Below the pieces are notes generated by a model. It ran no database searches, was not told the origin of the DNA, and saw only the letters and a program-made list of their open reading frames with translations. This document shows positions 15,270-24,799 of a stretch of DNA of 64,000 nt, in pieces (within the stretch, counting starts at the first letter, position 1; every line of letters starts with the position of its first letter). The position numbers and the translations under genes were made by a program. Source of the DNA: Marinobacter sp. es.042 (lineage in GTDB: Bacteria > Pseudomonadota > Gammaproteobacteria > Pseudomonadales > Oleiphilaceae); contig NZ_LT897781.1 of the NCBI RefSeq assembly GCF_900188315.1, positions 3,100,001-3,164,000 of the forward strand, read 5' to 3'.

Positions 15270-16853
15270 CTACTTCACTACCGGCGGCGTTGCGAAGGTG
15301 TGGTATGGCGCCGGTGAGGGCACAGTCCATTCGAGACCTTCAGCACCATCCCAGGGCTTGGCCGGAGCCTCTTTGCCACCCTTGACGCACTTGACCACAA
15401 TCAACAGGAACAGAAGTTGCGTCGCGCCGAACATGAACGCCCCGATACTGGAAACCATGTTGAAATCGGCAAACTGCAGGGCGTAGTCCGGAATCCGTCT
15501 TGGCATGCCCGCCAGACCCAGGAAGTGCATCGGGAAGAACGCCAGGTTCATACCGACAAAGGACAGCCAGAAGTGGGTCTTGGCCAGGGTTTCGTCATAC
15601 ATGTGGCCGGTCCATTTGGGCAGCCAGAAGTAGGCGGAGGCAAAGATACCGAAGATCGCGCCGGGCACCAGCACGTAGTGGAAGTGGGCAACCACGAAGT
15701 AGGTGTCGTGGTACTGGAAGTCAGCCGGGGCAATAGCCAGCATAAGGCCGGAGAACCCGCCGATAGTGAACAGGATGACGAAGGCGACAGAGAACAGCAT
15801 CGGCGCCTCGAAGGTCAGTGAGCCCCTGAACATCGTGGCCACCCAGTTGAAAACCTTCACCCCAGTGGGCACGGCGATGAGCATGGTGGCGTACATGAAG
15901 AACAGCTGGCCAACAATGGGAATACCCACCGTAAACATGTGGTGCGCCCAGACCACAAACGAGAGCAGGGCAATGGCACCGACCGCGTAGACCATGGAGG
16001 CATAGCCAAACAGCGGTTTGCGGGAGAACGCAGGAATGATGTGTGAGACCGCCCCGAAGGCCGGCAGGATCATAATGTAAACCTCGGGATGCCCGAAGAA
16101 CCAGAACACGTGCTGGAACAGCACCGGATCACCGCCGCCGGAAGCATCGAAGAAGCTGGTGCCAAAGTTGATATCCATCAGCATCATGGTGACGACGCCG
16201 GCCAGTACCGGCATGACTGCAATCAGCAGGAACGCGGTAATCAACCAGGTCCAGACAAACAGGGGCATTTTCATCAGGGTCATGCCCGGTGCCCGCATAT
16301 TAAGGATCGTCGCGATCACATTAATCGCACCCATGATCGACGAGACACCCATTATGTGCACCGCGAAGATAAAGAAGGTAGTACTCGGCGGCCCGTAGGT
16401 CGTCGAAAGGGGAGCATAGAAGGTCCAGCCGAAGTTGGGCGCGCCCCCTTCCATGAACAGAGTGGACACCAGGATCAGGAAAGCGCACGGAAGGAGCCAG
16501 AAGCTCCAGTTATTCATCCGAGGCAATGCCATATCGGGTGCCCCGATCATCAGCGGCAGCATCCAGTTGGCGAGCCCGACAAACGCCGGCATGACCGCAC
16601 CAAACACCATAATCAGGCCGTGCATGGTGGTCATCTGGTTAAAGAATTCCGGCTGGACAATCTGCAGCCCCGGCTGGAAAAGCTCCGCCCGGATGACCAT
16701 TGCCATGGCCCCGCCGAGCAGGAACATGGTGAAACTGAATATCAGGTACATGGACCCGATATCCTTGTGGTTTGTGGTCAACAGCCATCGGCTTATGCCT
16801 TTGGCCGGGCCGTGATGATGATCCTGGGCGTGGGTATCTGCAACCGCACTCAT
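15270..16853 (-). CDS. ctaD: Cytochrome c oxidase subunit I
   Basis: A 527-residue, twelve-helix haem-copper oxidase core subunit. The haem a low-spin ligand region M-H-G-L-I-M-V-F, the CuB histidine and cross-linked tyrosine in WFFGHPEVYIMILP, the W-A-H-H-M-F-T-V-G and H-D-T-Y-F-V-V-A-H-F-H-Y-V-L motifs are all present, so an A-type proton-pumping oxidase is expected. Start ATG 16853 (M-S-A-V-A-D-T) is preceded by GGGGG; the ATG at 16874 lacks a binding site. Confidence 0.97.
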   Translation of the reverse strand: MSAVADTHAQDHHHGPAKGISRWLLTTNHKDIGSMYLIFSFTMFLLGGAMAMVIRAELFQPGLQIVQPEFFNQMTTMHGLIMVFGAVMPAFVGLANWMLPLMIGAPDMALPRMNNWSFWLLPCAFLILVSTLFMEGGAPNFGWTFYAPLSTTYGPPSTTFFIFAVHIMGVSSIMGAINVIATILNMRAPGMTLMKMPLFVWTWLITAFLLIAVMPVLAGVVTMMLMDINFGTSFFDASGGGDPVLFQHVFWFFGHPEVYIMILPAFGAVSHIIPAFSRKPLFGYASMVYAVGAIALLSFVVWAHHMFTVGIPIVGQLFFMYATMLIAVPTGVKVFNWVATMFRGSLTFEAPMLFSVAFVILFTIGGFSGLMLAIAPADFQYHDTYFVVAHFHYVLVPGAIFGIFASAYFWLPKWTGHMYDETLAKTHFWLSFVGMNLAFFPMHFLGLAGMPRRIPDYALQFADFNMVSSIGAFMFGATQLLFLLIVVKCVKGGKEAPAKPWDGAEGLEWTVPSPAPYHTFATPPVVK

Positions 16854-16910
16854 GAAAACCCCCGTTACCGCCATTTATTGTGGCTGGTGATATCTGTTAT
16901 CTGGCGATGA

Positions 16911-18035
16911 TTACTGCTGGTTCTTGTAATCAAATATTTCTTTCGGAGTGACCATTTCGCCGGTGTTGTTACCCCAGGCATTACGCTCATAGGTAATCAC
17001 GGCTGCCAGGTCCACTTCACTCAGCTGATTGCCGAAAGCCTGCATGGCGCTTCCCGAGACACCATTCACAACAATGTCGATATGGGCTGCCATGTCTTCC
17101 GTGACGACCTGGGTTCCGACCAGGGACGGGAAGGCTGGTGGCGCGCCCTGACCGTTCGGCTGGTGACAGGCGGCGCAGGCGGTCTGATAGGCTTTCTCAC
17201 CCCGTTCCATCAACTCGGCCATGGTCCAGTCTTTCTGGGTCAGCTGACGCTCGCGCTCGGCGGCCTCTTTCTTCTCGGCGACCCAGGCGTTGTATTCTTC
17301 CTCGGGCACCGCCTCGACAACGACCGGCATGAAGCCGTGGTCCTTGCCGCAAAGCTCGGTACACTGGCCGCGATAGATGCCGGGCTTGTCGACCCGAGTC
17401 CAGGTCTCGTTGATAAAGCCCGGGATGGCGTCTTTCTTGACGCCGAAATCCGGAACCCACCAGGAATGGATGACATCGTTGGCCGTTAACAAAAAGCGAA
17501 CCTTTTTCCCGACAGGAATTACCAGCGGGTTATCCACTTCGAGAAGGTAGTTCTCTCCTTTGGCCTGGCGATTCTCGATCTGATCACGGGGCGTAGACAG
17601 ATTCGAGAAATAGCCAAAATCTTCATTGATGTATTCGTATTGCCACTTCCACTGATAGCCGGTGACCTTGATGTCCACTTCCGATTCGGAGGTGTCGTAC
17701 ATGTCGACCAGAGTCGCCGTGGCAGGAATCGCCATAACAACCAGAATGGCAAAAGGTATGATGGTCCAGAGAATCTCGACCAGGGTGTTCTCGTGGAAAT
17801 TCGCCGGTTTGGCGCCCTGGGATTTTCGGTGGGCGAAGATAGACCAGAACATGACACCGAAAACCACGACGCCGATGACGACGCAGATCCAGAGTATGGT
17901 CATGTGAAGGCTGAAAATATCGTTACTGGTGCCGGTCACCCCGGGGGTCATGTTCAGTGTCCAGTCCGCCATGGACCAGGCGGGGAACATCAGACCGCCT
18001 AAAAGGGCACCTGCCCGCTGAGCGTGCACGCGCAT
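16911..18035 (-). CDS. ctaC: Cytochrome c oxidase subunit II with fused cytochrome c domain (caa3 type)
   Basis: A 374-residue protein with a signal peptide (cleavage after about W-S-M-A), two membrane helices, a CuA cupredoxin domain containing G-Q-C-T-E-L-C-G-K-D-H-G-F-M, and a C-terminal cytochrome c domain with the haem motif C-A-A-C-H and a later Met in S-G-S-A-M-Q-A-F as candidate sixth ligand. This fusion marks a caa3-type oxidase. Start ATG 18035 has GGAG 7 nt upstream; the open frame reaches 18164 but adds non-family residues. First gene of the cox operon. Confidence 0.95.
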   Translation of the reverse strand: MRVHAQRAGALLGGLMFPAWSMADWTLNMTPGVTGTSNDIFSLHMTILWICVVIGVVVFGVMFWSIFAHRKSQGAKPANFHENTLVEILWTIIPFAILVVMAIPATATLVDMYDTSESEVDIKVTGYQWKWQYEYINEDFGYFSNLSTPRDQIENRQAKGENYLLEVDNPLVIPVGKKVRFLLTANDVIHSWWVPDFGVKKDAIPGFINETWTRVDKPGIYRGQCTELCGKDHGFMPVVVEAVPEEEYNAWVAEKKEAAERERQLTQKDWTMAELMERGEKAYQTACAACHQPNGQGAPPAFPSLVGTQVVTEDMAAHIDIVVNGVSGSAMQAFGNQLSEVDLAAVITYERNAWGNNTGEMVTPKEIFDYKNQQ

Positions 18036-18237
18036 ACTGTGTCTCCACAGAGTGTTATTCTTGTCGGATTTTGCGTCATCCCGCTGGAACACCGGCGCTC
18101 GCATACACCGGAAAAACCAGAGGGGAAGCCTACTTACGGATACCTCAAATTCGAGTATAGACACAGATCAAAAAAAGACTAAAAAATCGGCTAAACCCAA
18201 AAAAGCTAACAGCGGAATTTTAAGAATCAAAAAGAAT

Positions 18238-19566
18238 ATGACTTTTCGTCTGCCGGCAACCGACCGGCGTCTCTGGGCTCTGGCCTGGCCACTGATGCTC
18301 ACCAACCTCACAGTTCCTCTCCTGGGACTGGTGGATACCGCTGTGCTCGGCCACCTGGAAAGTCCCGAGTTTTTGGGGGCCGTTGCTGTCGGCGCCAATC
18401 TGTTCAGCATCCTGTACTGGACCTTTGGCTTCATGCGGATGGGCACAACCGGCCTGGCCGCTCAGGCCTGGGGCAAACGGGACAACTTCAGCCAGGTGGC
18501 ATTGCTGCTGCGGTCGGTGCTGCTGGCAATCGGTATCGGTCTGCTACTGATTCTGGTTCACCAGCCGCTGATCCAGACGGGGTTGACCCTGATGAACCCC
18601 AGTGAAAGCGTTACCGAACTGGCGGCCGAGTATGCGGCTATCCGGATCTGGAGCGCGCCGGCGGTGTTGTGTCAGTACACCCTGGTTGGCTGGCTGATCG
18701 GAACCCAGTTTCCCAGGGGCCCGATGATCATGCTGATTGCAGCCAACGGCGTGAACATCGTTCTGGACATACTGTTTGTCACCGTGCTTGGCTGGAACAG
18801 CCGCGGCGTGGCCATCGCCACGGTGATCGCCGAGTATGGTGCGGCGACTATCGGATTCATGATCGTGTTAAGCCGGATGCCTGAAGGTCAGACACTCACC
18901 CGGGCCCTGTTCGGCAAGCTGGAGGATTACCTGAAGATCCTCCGGGTGAACCGCTACATCATGGTTCGCACCATCGCGCTGTTGCTGGTGCTGGCGTTCT
19001 TTACCGCCCAGGGTGCGCGCCAGGGAGACACCATCCTCGCGGCCAATGCGGTCCTGATCACCTTTCTGTTGTTGATTTCCAACGCCCTGGATGGTTTTGC
19101 CAATGCCGCCGAAGCACTGATTGGCGAGGCCATCGGCAAAGGCAGCCGGCGGCGCTTCCGGGTAGTCTTTCGAAGTGCCTTGCGATGGTCACTCTGGGGA
19201 GCCCTGTTGCTCACCATTTTGTTCGTTGCGGGCGGGCATTGGCTTATTGCACTGCTGACCGGTATCGATGAAGTGAGAGCCACCGCCTGGCGCTACCTGC
19301 CCTGGCTCTGGCTGCTACCGTTTGCCGCAGTCTGGGGCTTTCTTCTTGATGGGATTTTTATCGGAGCAACCCGGACCCGGGACATGCAGAACACCATGCT
19401 GTTTTCGGCCCTGGCCGTGTTTGCACCGGTCTGGTGGCTGACAACCGGATGGGGCAACCACGGGCTCTGGTTTGCGTTGATCTCCCTGATGGTGGCGCGG
19501 GCCCTGAGCATGGGATGGCTTTGCTGGTCCCACACCAGGAACGATCGTTGGTTTCAGAGCCAGTAA
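18238..19566 (+). CDS. MATE-family efflux transporter, DinF-like
   Basis: A 442-residue protein with twelve predicted helices in two repeated halves. N-terminal P-L-M-L-T-N-L-T-V-P-L-L-G-L-V-D-T-A-V-L-G-H-L is typical of the DinF branch, with the conserved Asp in the first helix. Substrates cannot be deduced; DinF relatives export toxic organic cations or oxidised products using Na+ or H+. Start ATG 18238 follows an unusually A-rich leader (18168-18237) with no strong Shine-Dalgarno; in-frame codons upstream would give a lysine-rich extension but lack a convincing start. Divergent from ctaC. Confidence 0.88.
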   Translation: MTFRLPATDRRLWALAWPLMLTNLTVPLLGLVDTAVLGHLESPEFLGAVAVGANLFSILYWTFGFMRMGTTGLAAQAWGKRDNFSQVALLLRSVLLAIGIGLLLILVHQPLIQTGLTLMNPSESVTELAAEYAAIRIWSAPAVLCQYTLVGWLIGTQFPRGPMIMLIAANGVNIVLDILFVTVLGWNSRGVAIATVIAEYGAATIGFMIVLSRMPEGQTLTRALFGKLEDYLKILRVNRYIMVRTIALLLVLAFFTAQGARQGDTILAANAVLITFLLLISNALDGFANAAEALIGEAIGKGSRRRFRVVFRSALRWSLWGALLLTILFVAGGHWLIALLTGIDEVRATAWRYLPWLWLLPFAAVWGFLLDGIFIGATRTRDMQNTMLFSALAVFAPVWWLTTGWGNHGLWFALISLMVARALSMGWLCWSHTRNDRWFQSQ

Positions 19567-19733
19567 CGCAGATTCAATCCGTAACATTACAGCCGGGTAT
19601 TTTCACCACAGCGGAAAAGCAGTTGCAAAAAACTCGGCTACACTTGTCTGAACAGGCAGGCACGATGTGGTAGCCAGCCCTCTTCTCCTGCCCCGGAACT
19701 CGTTGCTATCAGTTGCTAACAGCGGGAGGCGCC

Positions 19734-20423
19734 TTGCGACCTCAATTCGTTCAGACATCGGCTTCTCCTGAAATGACACCACAGGTAGTCCTTGAGATTA
19801 TTGACCAGGCGCGGCGCAAGGAAGCGCGCTCCGGGACCTTCCTCCGACAGCTTCACGAGAAGGCCGCCGCGCTGCCGTCTGCCGTTACCATCGAGGGGTA
19901 TCAGCCCGCCACCTGCCTGTTCCAGTTCGTGGTTGAGTACATCGAAATGGCACCAAGGCTGATCGAATGCGTTGAAGCCTGTGCCCGGGAAGCCGGGAAA
20001 GCCGATCTGTTTGAGCCCTTCGTGAATGCCGCCATCCGGTATTTCACCCAGCCATCGGCGCTTCTGGTTCGCTACGACGGTCTCGATGGCCTGCTGATCC
20101 GCGCCTACCTTTGCCACCGGTTGATGGAAGAAATGTACGAGAACAACCGGTGTACCCGGGCCAGCGAAATCGTGGATATGGAAGCAACTCGTGCTAACCT
20201 TCTGGCTCATCAGCTTATTGGCGAGCCCTTTGCCAACGAGCTGGACGACTCCATCACCGTAACCGTGTTGCAGATAGCAGGCACGCCGGACTACTACGAA
20301 CTCAACCTCGACCCATTTGTCGAGCAGGTGAACAACGCCGCCTGGGACTGGATGCGGCATTACTGGGAAAATCTGCTGGTAAGGAACCACATTCGATTTT
20401 CTCTCGGGTCCGGCCTGGCCTGA
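19734..20423 (+). CDS. Hypothetical protein, first gene of cupredoxin/EAL operon
   Basis: About 229 residues, not recognised. The TTG at 19734 is chosen because GGGAGG lies 4 nt upstream; TTG 19713 would add seven residues. The protein looks soluble and mostly helical, with a conserved-looking core Y-D-G-L-D-G-L-L-I-R-A-Y-L-C-H-R-L-M-E-E and several Cys. No signal peptide, so cytoplasmic. It is 16 nt upstream of the cupredoxin gene and is probably co-transcribed with the next five genes. A regulatory role in that operon is possible but not shown. Confidence 0.7.
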   Translation: MRPQFVQTSASPEMTPQVVLEIIDQARRKEARSGTFLRQLHEKAAALPSAVTIEGYQPATCLFQFVVEYIEMAPRLIECVEACAREAGKADLFEPFVNAAIRYFTQPSALLVRYDGLDGLLIRAYLCHRLMEEMYENNRCTRASEIVDMEATRANLLAHQLIGEPFANELDDSITVTVLQIAGTPDYYELNLDPFVEQVNNAAWDWMRHYWENLLVRNHIRFSLGSGLA

Positions 20424-20439
20424 CAGGTTCAGAGGTTTA

Positions 20440-21105
20440 ATGAAAGTATCAGCGATTGCAGTGCTGGCGGGACCGTTGATTTCTGCCCTGGCATCGACAG
20501 CCAACGCCTACGAGCTGTTCGTCACCGTCACCCTGGAAGGCAACACCGAACCCGTGGCCAATGCCGTGGTTTCTGTAGACAGTGCCCGTCCGGCAACACC
20601 GGTTTCTGCCGAAATTTATCAGAAGGATCGCGCCTTCCATCCCCATGTACTGGTGGTGCCAGTCGGCTCCAGCGTGGATTTCCCGAATCGCGACAATACC
20701 CAGCACCACGTGTATTCCTTCTCGCCGGCAAAAACCTTCAACATCGAGCTTTACGCCGACCGCCCGGCGGCTCCCATTGTTTTCGACAAGCCAGGCATCG
20801 TTGAACTGGGCTGCAACATTCACGACCACATGCAGGGCTTTGTAGTAGTCACCGACACCGCTGCCACCGGCCGGACAGATGCCTCCGGCAAGGTCACCCT
20901 GTCGCTCGATAGTCTGGCCAGCGAGGGCAGCCAGGAGACGGTGACACTTGAGATCTGGCACCCACGACTGCCGGATAATACCCGCCCGGTCACCCGTGAA
21001 ATCGAACGTGACAGTGAGTCCGCAATCGTCACCCTCAATCTTGAGCCCGAGCCCGCCGCGGAAGGCTCGCTGGACCGTCTCCAGCAGCGCTTTCGGGAGC
21101 TTTGA
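20440..21105 (+). CDS. Periplasmic cupredoxin-domain protein (methylamine-utilisation-like)
   Basis: A 221-residue exported protein: signal peptide with cleavage likely after A-N-A (residue 23), then a cupredoxin-like beta domain. Likely copper ligands are His89 or His90 (N-T-Q-H-H-V-Y-S-F), Cys125 and His128/His130 with Met131 (G-C-N-I-H-D-H-M), the spacing of a type 1 blue-copper site. Such proteins are often labelled methylamine utilisation proteins, but no methylamine dehydrogenase genes are here. The stop overlaps the EAL gene start by one base (TGATG), indicating coupling. Likely a small electron carrier or copper-dependent sensor partner. Confidence 0.85.
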   Translation: MKVSAIAVLAGPLISALASTANAYELFVTVTLEGNTEPVANAVVSVDSARPATPVSAEIYQKDRAFHPHVLVVPVGSSVDFPNRDNTQHHVYSFSPAKTFNIELYADRPAAPIVFDKPGIVELGCNIHDHMQGFVVVTDTAATGRTDASGKVTLSLDSLASEGSQETVTLEIWHPRLPDNTRPVTREIERDSESAIVTLNLEPEPAAEGSLDRLQQRFREL

Positions 21106-23459
21106 TGGGCCTGGCATCTCGTCTCGGATTCCGGGGCCGGCTTATTGCCGCCATGATCTCGCTGGTGGCGCTGGTCAGCCTGGTGATCGTCGCCCTGCTG
21201 ATGGTGTACCTGTTCGAGGATGAGAAAAGCCGGGCACTTGAACAGCTGGCCATCGGAGAGCGGCTGACCAACGAGGTCATTGACCGCCGGACTGAGCTGG
21301 AACTGTCCCGGCTCAGTGTTGTAGTGCAGGATTTCGGCTTTCGCTCCGCCATTGCCAGCCGCGATCCGGCAACCATCGACAGTGCCCTGGAAAACCACAG
21401 CGGCAGGGTAGGAGCCGACTTCGCGCTCTTGCTGGACAGTCAGGGAGAGCCCCTGGCCTCGACCCTGCAAAACCCTTTTCCTGCCGTCAGCCAGGAGCAA
21501 CTGACAAGCACCCGTCGTAATGGGTTTACCCGGTCACTGCGGGCCATTGATGGCAGGGGCTACCAGATTCTCATCATACCGATAGAGGCCCCGGGGCTTC
21601 GGGCCTCGCTGGTCAGCGGCTTTGCCATGGACCAGTCCCTGGCGGAGGTCATCGCCAGGCTCAGTGGCACCTCGGTGATCTTGCGGGCGAGATCGAACCA
21701 GAACGACAGCCTGAACAGTTATGCCGCCACCACCAGCATCGATGCCAAGCTGGAACAGGAGCTTGCAGGCGCATCCGCCAACGCCAATTTCATTGAAAGT
21801 GCCGGTTATTTCACCCGGATAATCAACCTGGGCGAATCAGACCCCGCCGCTGTCCAGGCCGTGCTGCTGATCAGCCGTGATGCCACGCTCCAGAATTACT
21901 ACCAGCGAGCGGTGGAAATTGCCCTGTTGGTGACCGCCATCCTGATTTTCGCCATTCTGCTGGCGCTGGTCATTGCCCGGAACCTCGGGCGCCCGGTGTT
22001 GCAGCTGGCAAGCTACGCGCGGGCTATCGGTGAGGGCACCACACCCGAGGCACCGGCCATCCGGGCCGGCGGCGAACTGACCCAGCTACGCAACGCCCTG
22101 CGGGACATGCTGTCTGGCCTTCGGGAGCGGGAAGCCCAGATCCGCTATGCGGCGACCCACGATGACGTCACCGGACTGAAAAACCGCAACGCCCTGATGC
22201 AGGAGGCCGCCGAGCTGTTTGAGAACCGTGGCACGGGTTCACTGGTCGGGATCCGGCTCAACGATCTCTCCGATATCAACGACACCCTGGGGCTGGAATT
22301 CGGCGACAAGGTCCTGATCGGTATTGCCAAGCGCCTGCAGCAGGAACTCCCGGACGCCCATATCCTCGCCCGCACCGGTGGCGGCGAATTCCTGGCCATG
22401 ATCCCTTCACTGCCCCCGGAGCCAGGCAGTGACAGAATCCGGCAACTGCACGCGCTCATCGAATCTCCCTTGCAGGTAGACCAGACCCCCTTCTCCCTCA
22501 GGGTCACCATCGTCACCATGGAACTGCCGGAAGATGCCTCGGATACCGACGCCCTGCGTCGCCGGCTCAATCTCACCTTCGAGCAGGCCGAGGCTCATCC
22601 CGAAGCCTTCACCCGCTACAAGCCCGGACAGGATGAAAGTCATCTCCGGGAACTGAAACTGGTTACCGATCTGCACACCGCCATCCTGAACAACGGGTTG
22701 CACATGAACTATCAGCCAAAACTGAACAGCCAGACCGGTGAGCTTGTTCAGGTGGAGGCCCTGGTACGCTGGATTCACCCGGAGCTGGGCTTCATATCCC
22801 CGGAGGAGTTCATCTTTCTTGCCGAGCAGTCGGGACAAATCCACGATCTGACAGCCCATATCCTGCAACGGGTCGCCAGCGATGCCCGGCGTTGGCACGA
22901 ACAGGGTGTTGATGCGGGCGTCGCCATCAACCTGTCCGCAATGGACCTGACGTGGCCCGCCCTTATCCAACACATTGGCGACACCTTCCAGGGCTGGCAC
23001 CACGATCTGGAGCGGGTCACTCTGGAAGTGACCGAAAGCGCCCTGATGGAAGACCCGGAAGAGGCGATGGCGACACTGATCCGGCTCCGGGAACTGGGTG
23101 TGACCCTGTCGGTAGACGACTTCGGTACCGGTTATTCCTCGCTGTCCCAGTTGCGCAAGCTCCCGGTACAGGAGCTGAAAATCGACAAGTCGTTCGTGCT
23201 CAGGCTGGATACCGAGCCCCAGGACCAGCTGATTGTGCGTTCCACCATTGATATGGCCCATGGCCTCGGGCTGAAGGTCGTGGCCGAAGGCATCGAGAAC
23301 CTGGAGGCATGGCGTCTTCTGCAGCATTGGGGCTGCAACCTGGCCCAGGGCTTCTACCTGAGCCGTCCCGTCGCACCGGAGGATCTGCCTGAGACCGCCC
23401 GTGCCCTGGCTGGCCGCCGGGAGGAATTGACCCATACCAACCCGGAGTATTCAGAATGA
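21105..23459 (+). CDS. Membrane GGDEF-EAL protein, predicted c-di-GMP phosphodiesterase
   Basis: A 784-residue protein: helix at about 12-36, a periplasmic sensor region to about 265, a second helix (about 266-288), HAMP, GGDEF and EAL domains. The GGDEF signature reads T-G-G-G-E-F near residue 425, with the catalytic Asp changed to Gly, so cyclase activity is unlikely. EAL residues are intact: E-A-L-V-R-W near 551, N in I-N-L-S-A, E in L-E-V-T-E-S-A, D-D-F-G-T-G-Y, K in L-K-I-D-K-S-F and E in A-E-G-I-E-N. It probably hydrolyses c-di-GMP in response to a periplasmic signal, perhaps from the cupredoxin encoded just upstream. Start ATG 21105 follows GGGAG. Confidence 0.9.
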   Translation: MGLASRLGFRGRLIAAMISLVALVSLVIVALLMVYLFEDEKSRALEQLAIGERLTNEVIDRRTELELSRLSVVVQDFGFRSAIASRDPATIDSALENHSGRVGADFALLLDSQGEPLASTLQNPFPAVSQEQLTSTRRNGFTRSLRAIDGRGYQILIIPIEAPGLRASLVSGFAMDQSLAEVIARLSGTSVILRARSNQNDSLNSYAATTSIDAKLEQELAGASANANFIESAGYFTRIINLGESDPAAVQAVLLISRDATLQNYYQRAVEIALLVTAILIFAILLALVIARNLGRPVLQLASYARAIGEGTTPEAPAIRAGGELTQLRNALRDMLSGLREREAQIRYAATHDDVTGLKNRNALMQEAAELFENRGTGSLVGIRLNDLSDINDTLGLEFGDKVLIGIAKRLQQELPDAHILARTGGGEFLAMIPSLPPEPGSDRIRQLHALIESPLQVDQTPFSLRVTIVTMELPEDASDTDALRRRLNLTFEQAEAHPEAFTRYKPGQDESHLRELKLVTDLHTAILNNGLHMNYQPKLNSQTGELVQVEALVRWIHPELGFISPEEFIFLAEQSGQIHDLTAHILQRVASDARRWHEQGVDAGVAINLSAMDLTWPALIQHIGDTFQGWHHDLERVTLEVTESALMEDPEEAMATLIRLRELGVTLSVDDFGTGYSSLSQLRKLPVQELKIDKSFVLRLDTEPQDQLIVRSTIDMAHGLGLKVVAEGIENLEAWRLLQHWGCNLAQGFYLSRPVAPEDLPETARALAGRREELTHTNPEYSE

Positions 23460-24331
23460 CAGCAAGATGCCTGGTAACAATGGCCGTGGCGCTCCTGATC
23501 GCACCGGTGGCCGGCGCCGACATTGGCAGCCGGATCTGGGCGACCGGAGGCGTTACCACCATCGAGGGCAGTGCCGGCGGCGGCCTGGTGCCCTGGGCAC
23601 TGCTTGGAAGCTACGCCAGCGACGAGGAGTGGGGCGGCACCCTTGCACTCAGCCGGGCCGAAGTGGACGATTACTCCCTCTCGGTGACCGGTGCCGGCCT
23701 GAACTGGAATAACCGGCTGGAGCTCACCGTGGCCCGGCAGACCCTGGATCTGGACAGCCTCGTGTTTACCCTCAAAGACGGCTTCGGTCTGGAACAGGAC
23801 GAGCTGAACCAGGATATTTTTGGCGCCAAGGTACGGCTTGCCGGTGATGTGCTGTACAGCCCCTGGGGCCAGTGGTCTGCGGGCCTGCAGTACAAGCGCC
23901 AGCGTGATTTCACCGTGCCGTCGGCAATCGGTGCCCGGGACGACAGTGGCACCGATGTGTATGTCAGTGGCAGCAAACTGTTCTTCGCCGCCGTGATGGA
24001 ACGCAACCTGCTGGTAAACCTGACCGCGCGGGCAACCCGGGCCAACCAGGGCGGGCTTTTGGGATTTGGCGGTGACCGTAACAACAGTCACGAACTGATG
24101 ATGGAGGGCAGCGTCGGGCTTTTCCTGAATCGTCAGTGGCTGGTAGGTGCCGAATACCGGCAGAAGCCGGACAACCTGAGCTTTGCCACCGAAGACGACT
24201 GGTGGGATCTGTTTGTCGCCTGGGTTCCGGACCGTCGCCTGGCGATTACAGGCGCTCTGGTCAACCTGGGTGACGTTGCCACACTGGAAGACCAGCAAGG
24301 TCTGTATCTGTCGCTGCAGGGGAGTTTCTGA
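23456..24331 (+). CDS. DUF3034-family envelope protein
   Basis: A 291-residue protein with a signal peptide (cleavage near V-A-G-A) and a body rich in alternating polar/hydrophobic strands (V-Y-V-S-G-S-K-L-F-F-A-A-V, L-L-V-N-L-T-A-R-A-T) ending in F, the pattern of an outer-membrane beta-barrel. The N-terminal G-S-R-I-W-A-T-G-G-V-T-T-I-E-G-S-A-G-G-G matches DUF3034. ATGA overlap with the EAL gene shows coupling. Function unknown. Confidence 0.82.
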   Translation: MTARCLVTMAVALLIAPVAGADIGSRIWATGGVTTIEGSAGGGLVPWALLGSYASDEEWGGTLALSRAEVDDYSLSVTGAGLNWNNRLELTVARQTLDLDSLVFTLKDGFGLEQDELNQDIFGAKVRLAGDVLYSPWGQWSAGLQYKRQRDFTVPSAIGARDDSGTDVYVSGSKLFFAAVMERNLLVNLTARATRANQGGLLGFGGDRNNSHELMMEGSVGLFLNRQWLVGAEYRQKPDNLSFATEDDWWDLFVAWVPDRRLAITGALVNLGDVATLEDQQGLYLSLQGSF

Positions 24332-24333
24332 AC

Positions 24334-24783
24334 ATGGGCCTTACCAACCGCTACGCCACGCTTTCCGCACTGTTGATGATGCTGGCACTGCTACTCGGTG
24401 GCTGCCAGAGCCTGAATACCGAACCCGAAAACAGTCTGTATCAGCAGCTGGGTGAGCGGGAAGGCATCGCAAACGTGGTGGAAGACCTGCTTTACCTGAT
24501 CGTCGAGGATGAGCGCATCAACCAGCAGTTCAAAGGCATGGATGTTGCCCAGTTCCACCGCAACCTCACGGATCAGTTGTGCGAGCTCAGTGGCGGGCCC
24601 TGTGCCTATACCGGTCGGGAGATGCGCGAGCTGCATTCCGACATGGCCATCACCGACACCCAGTTCAATGCCCTGGCGGAAAACCTGATCCTGGCCATGG
24701 AGAAGAACGATATTCCCACCGGCGCCCAGAACCGGCTGATCAAACAGCTTCTGCCGCTGTATCCTGACATTCGCAACCTGTAG
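24334..24783 (+). CDS. Group 1 truncated haemoglobin, lipoprotein form
   Basis: A 149-residue protein with a lipoprotein signal peptide: hydrophobic stretch then lipobox L-G-G-C with the acylated Cys at residue 24. The remaining ~125 residues follow the TrHbN pattern: S-L-Y-Q-Q-L-G-E-R-E-G-I at the start, a haem pocket, and M-R-E-L-H-S-D-M with proximal His101. Cys83 and Cys90 could form a disulfide. Most truncated haemoglobins are cytoplasmic, so an envelope-anchored form is unusual; it could bind O2 or NO outside the cytoplasm. It begins 2 nt after the DUF3034 stop. Confidence 0.88.
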   Translation: MGLTNRYATLSALLMMLALLLGGCQSLNTEPENSLYQQLGEREGIANVVEDLLYLIVEDERINQQFKGMDVAQFHRNLTDQLCELSGGPCAYTGREMRELHSDMAITDTQFNALAENLILAMEKNDIPTGAQNRLIKQLLPLYPDIRNL

Positions 24784-24799
24784 AACGGAGACCCGTACC

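Noticed and set aside
16089..16910. 273-codon open frame antisense to cytochrome oxidase subunit I
   Set aside because: It is the mirror of a strongly conserved membrane protein; the translation is rich in His, Arg, Gln and Pro with no domain or binding site, as expected for a high-GC shadow frame.
18052..18237. Lysine-rich N-terminal extension of the MATE transporter
   Set aside because: The frame is open, but it has no credible start codon with a binding site and overlaps the divergent ctaC promoter region.
22407..23435. 342-codon open frame antisense to the EAL domain
   Set aside because: Shadow of a conserved catalytic domain; no start signal or family resemblance.
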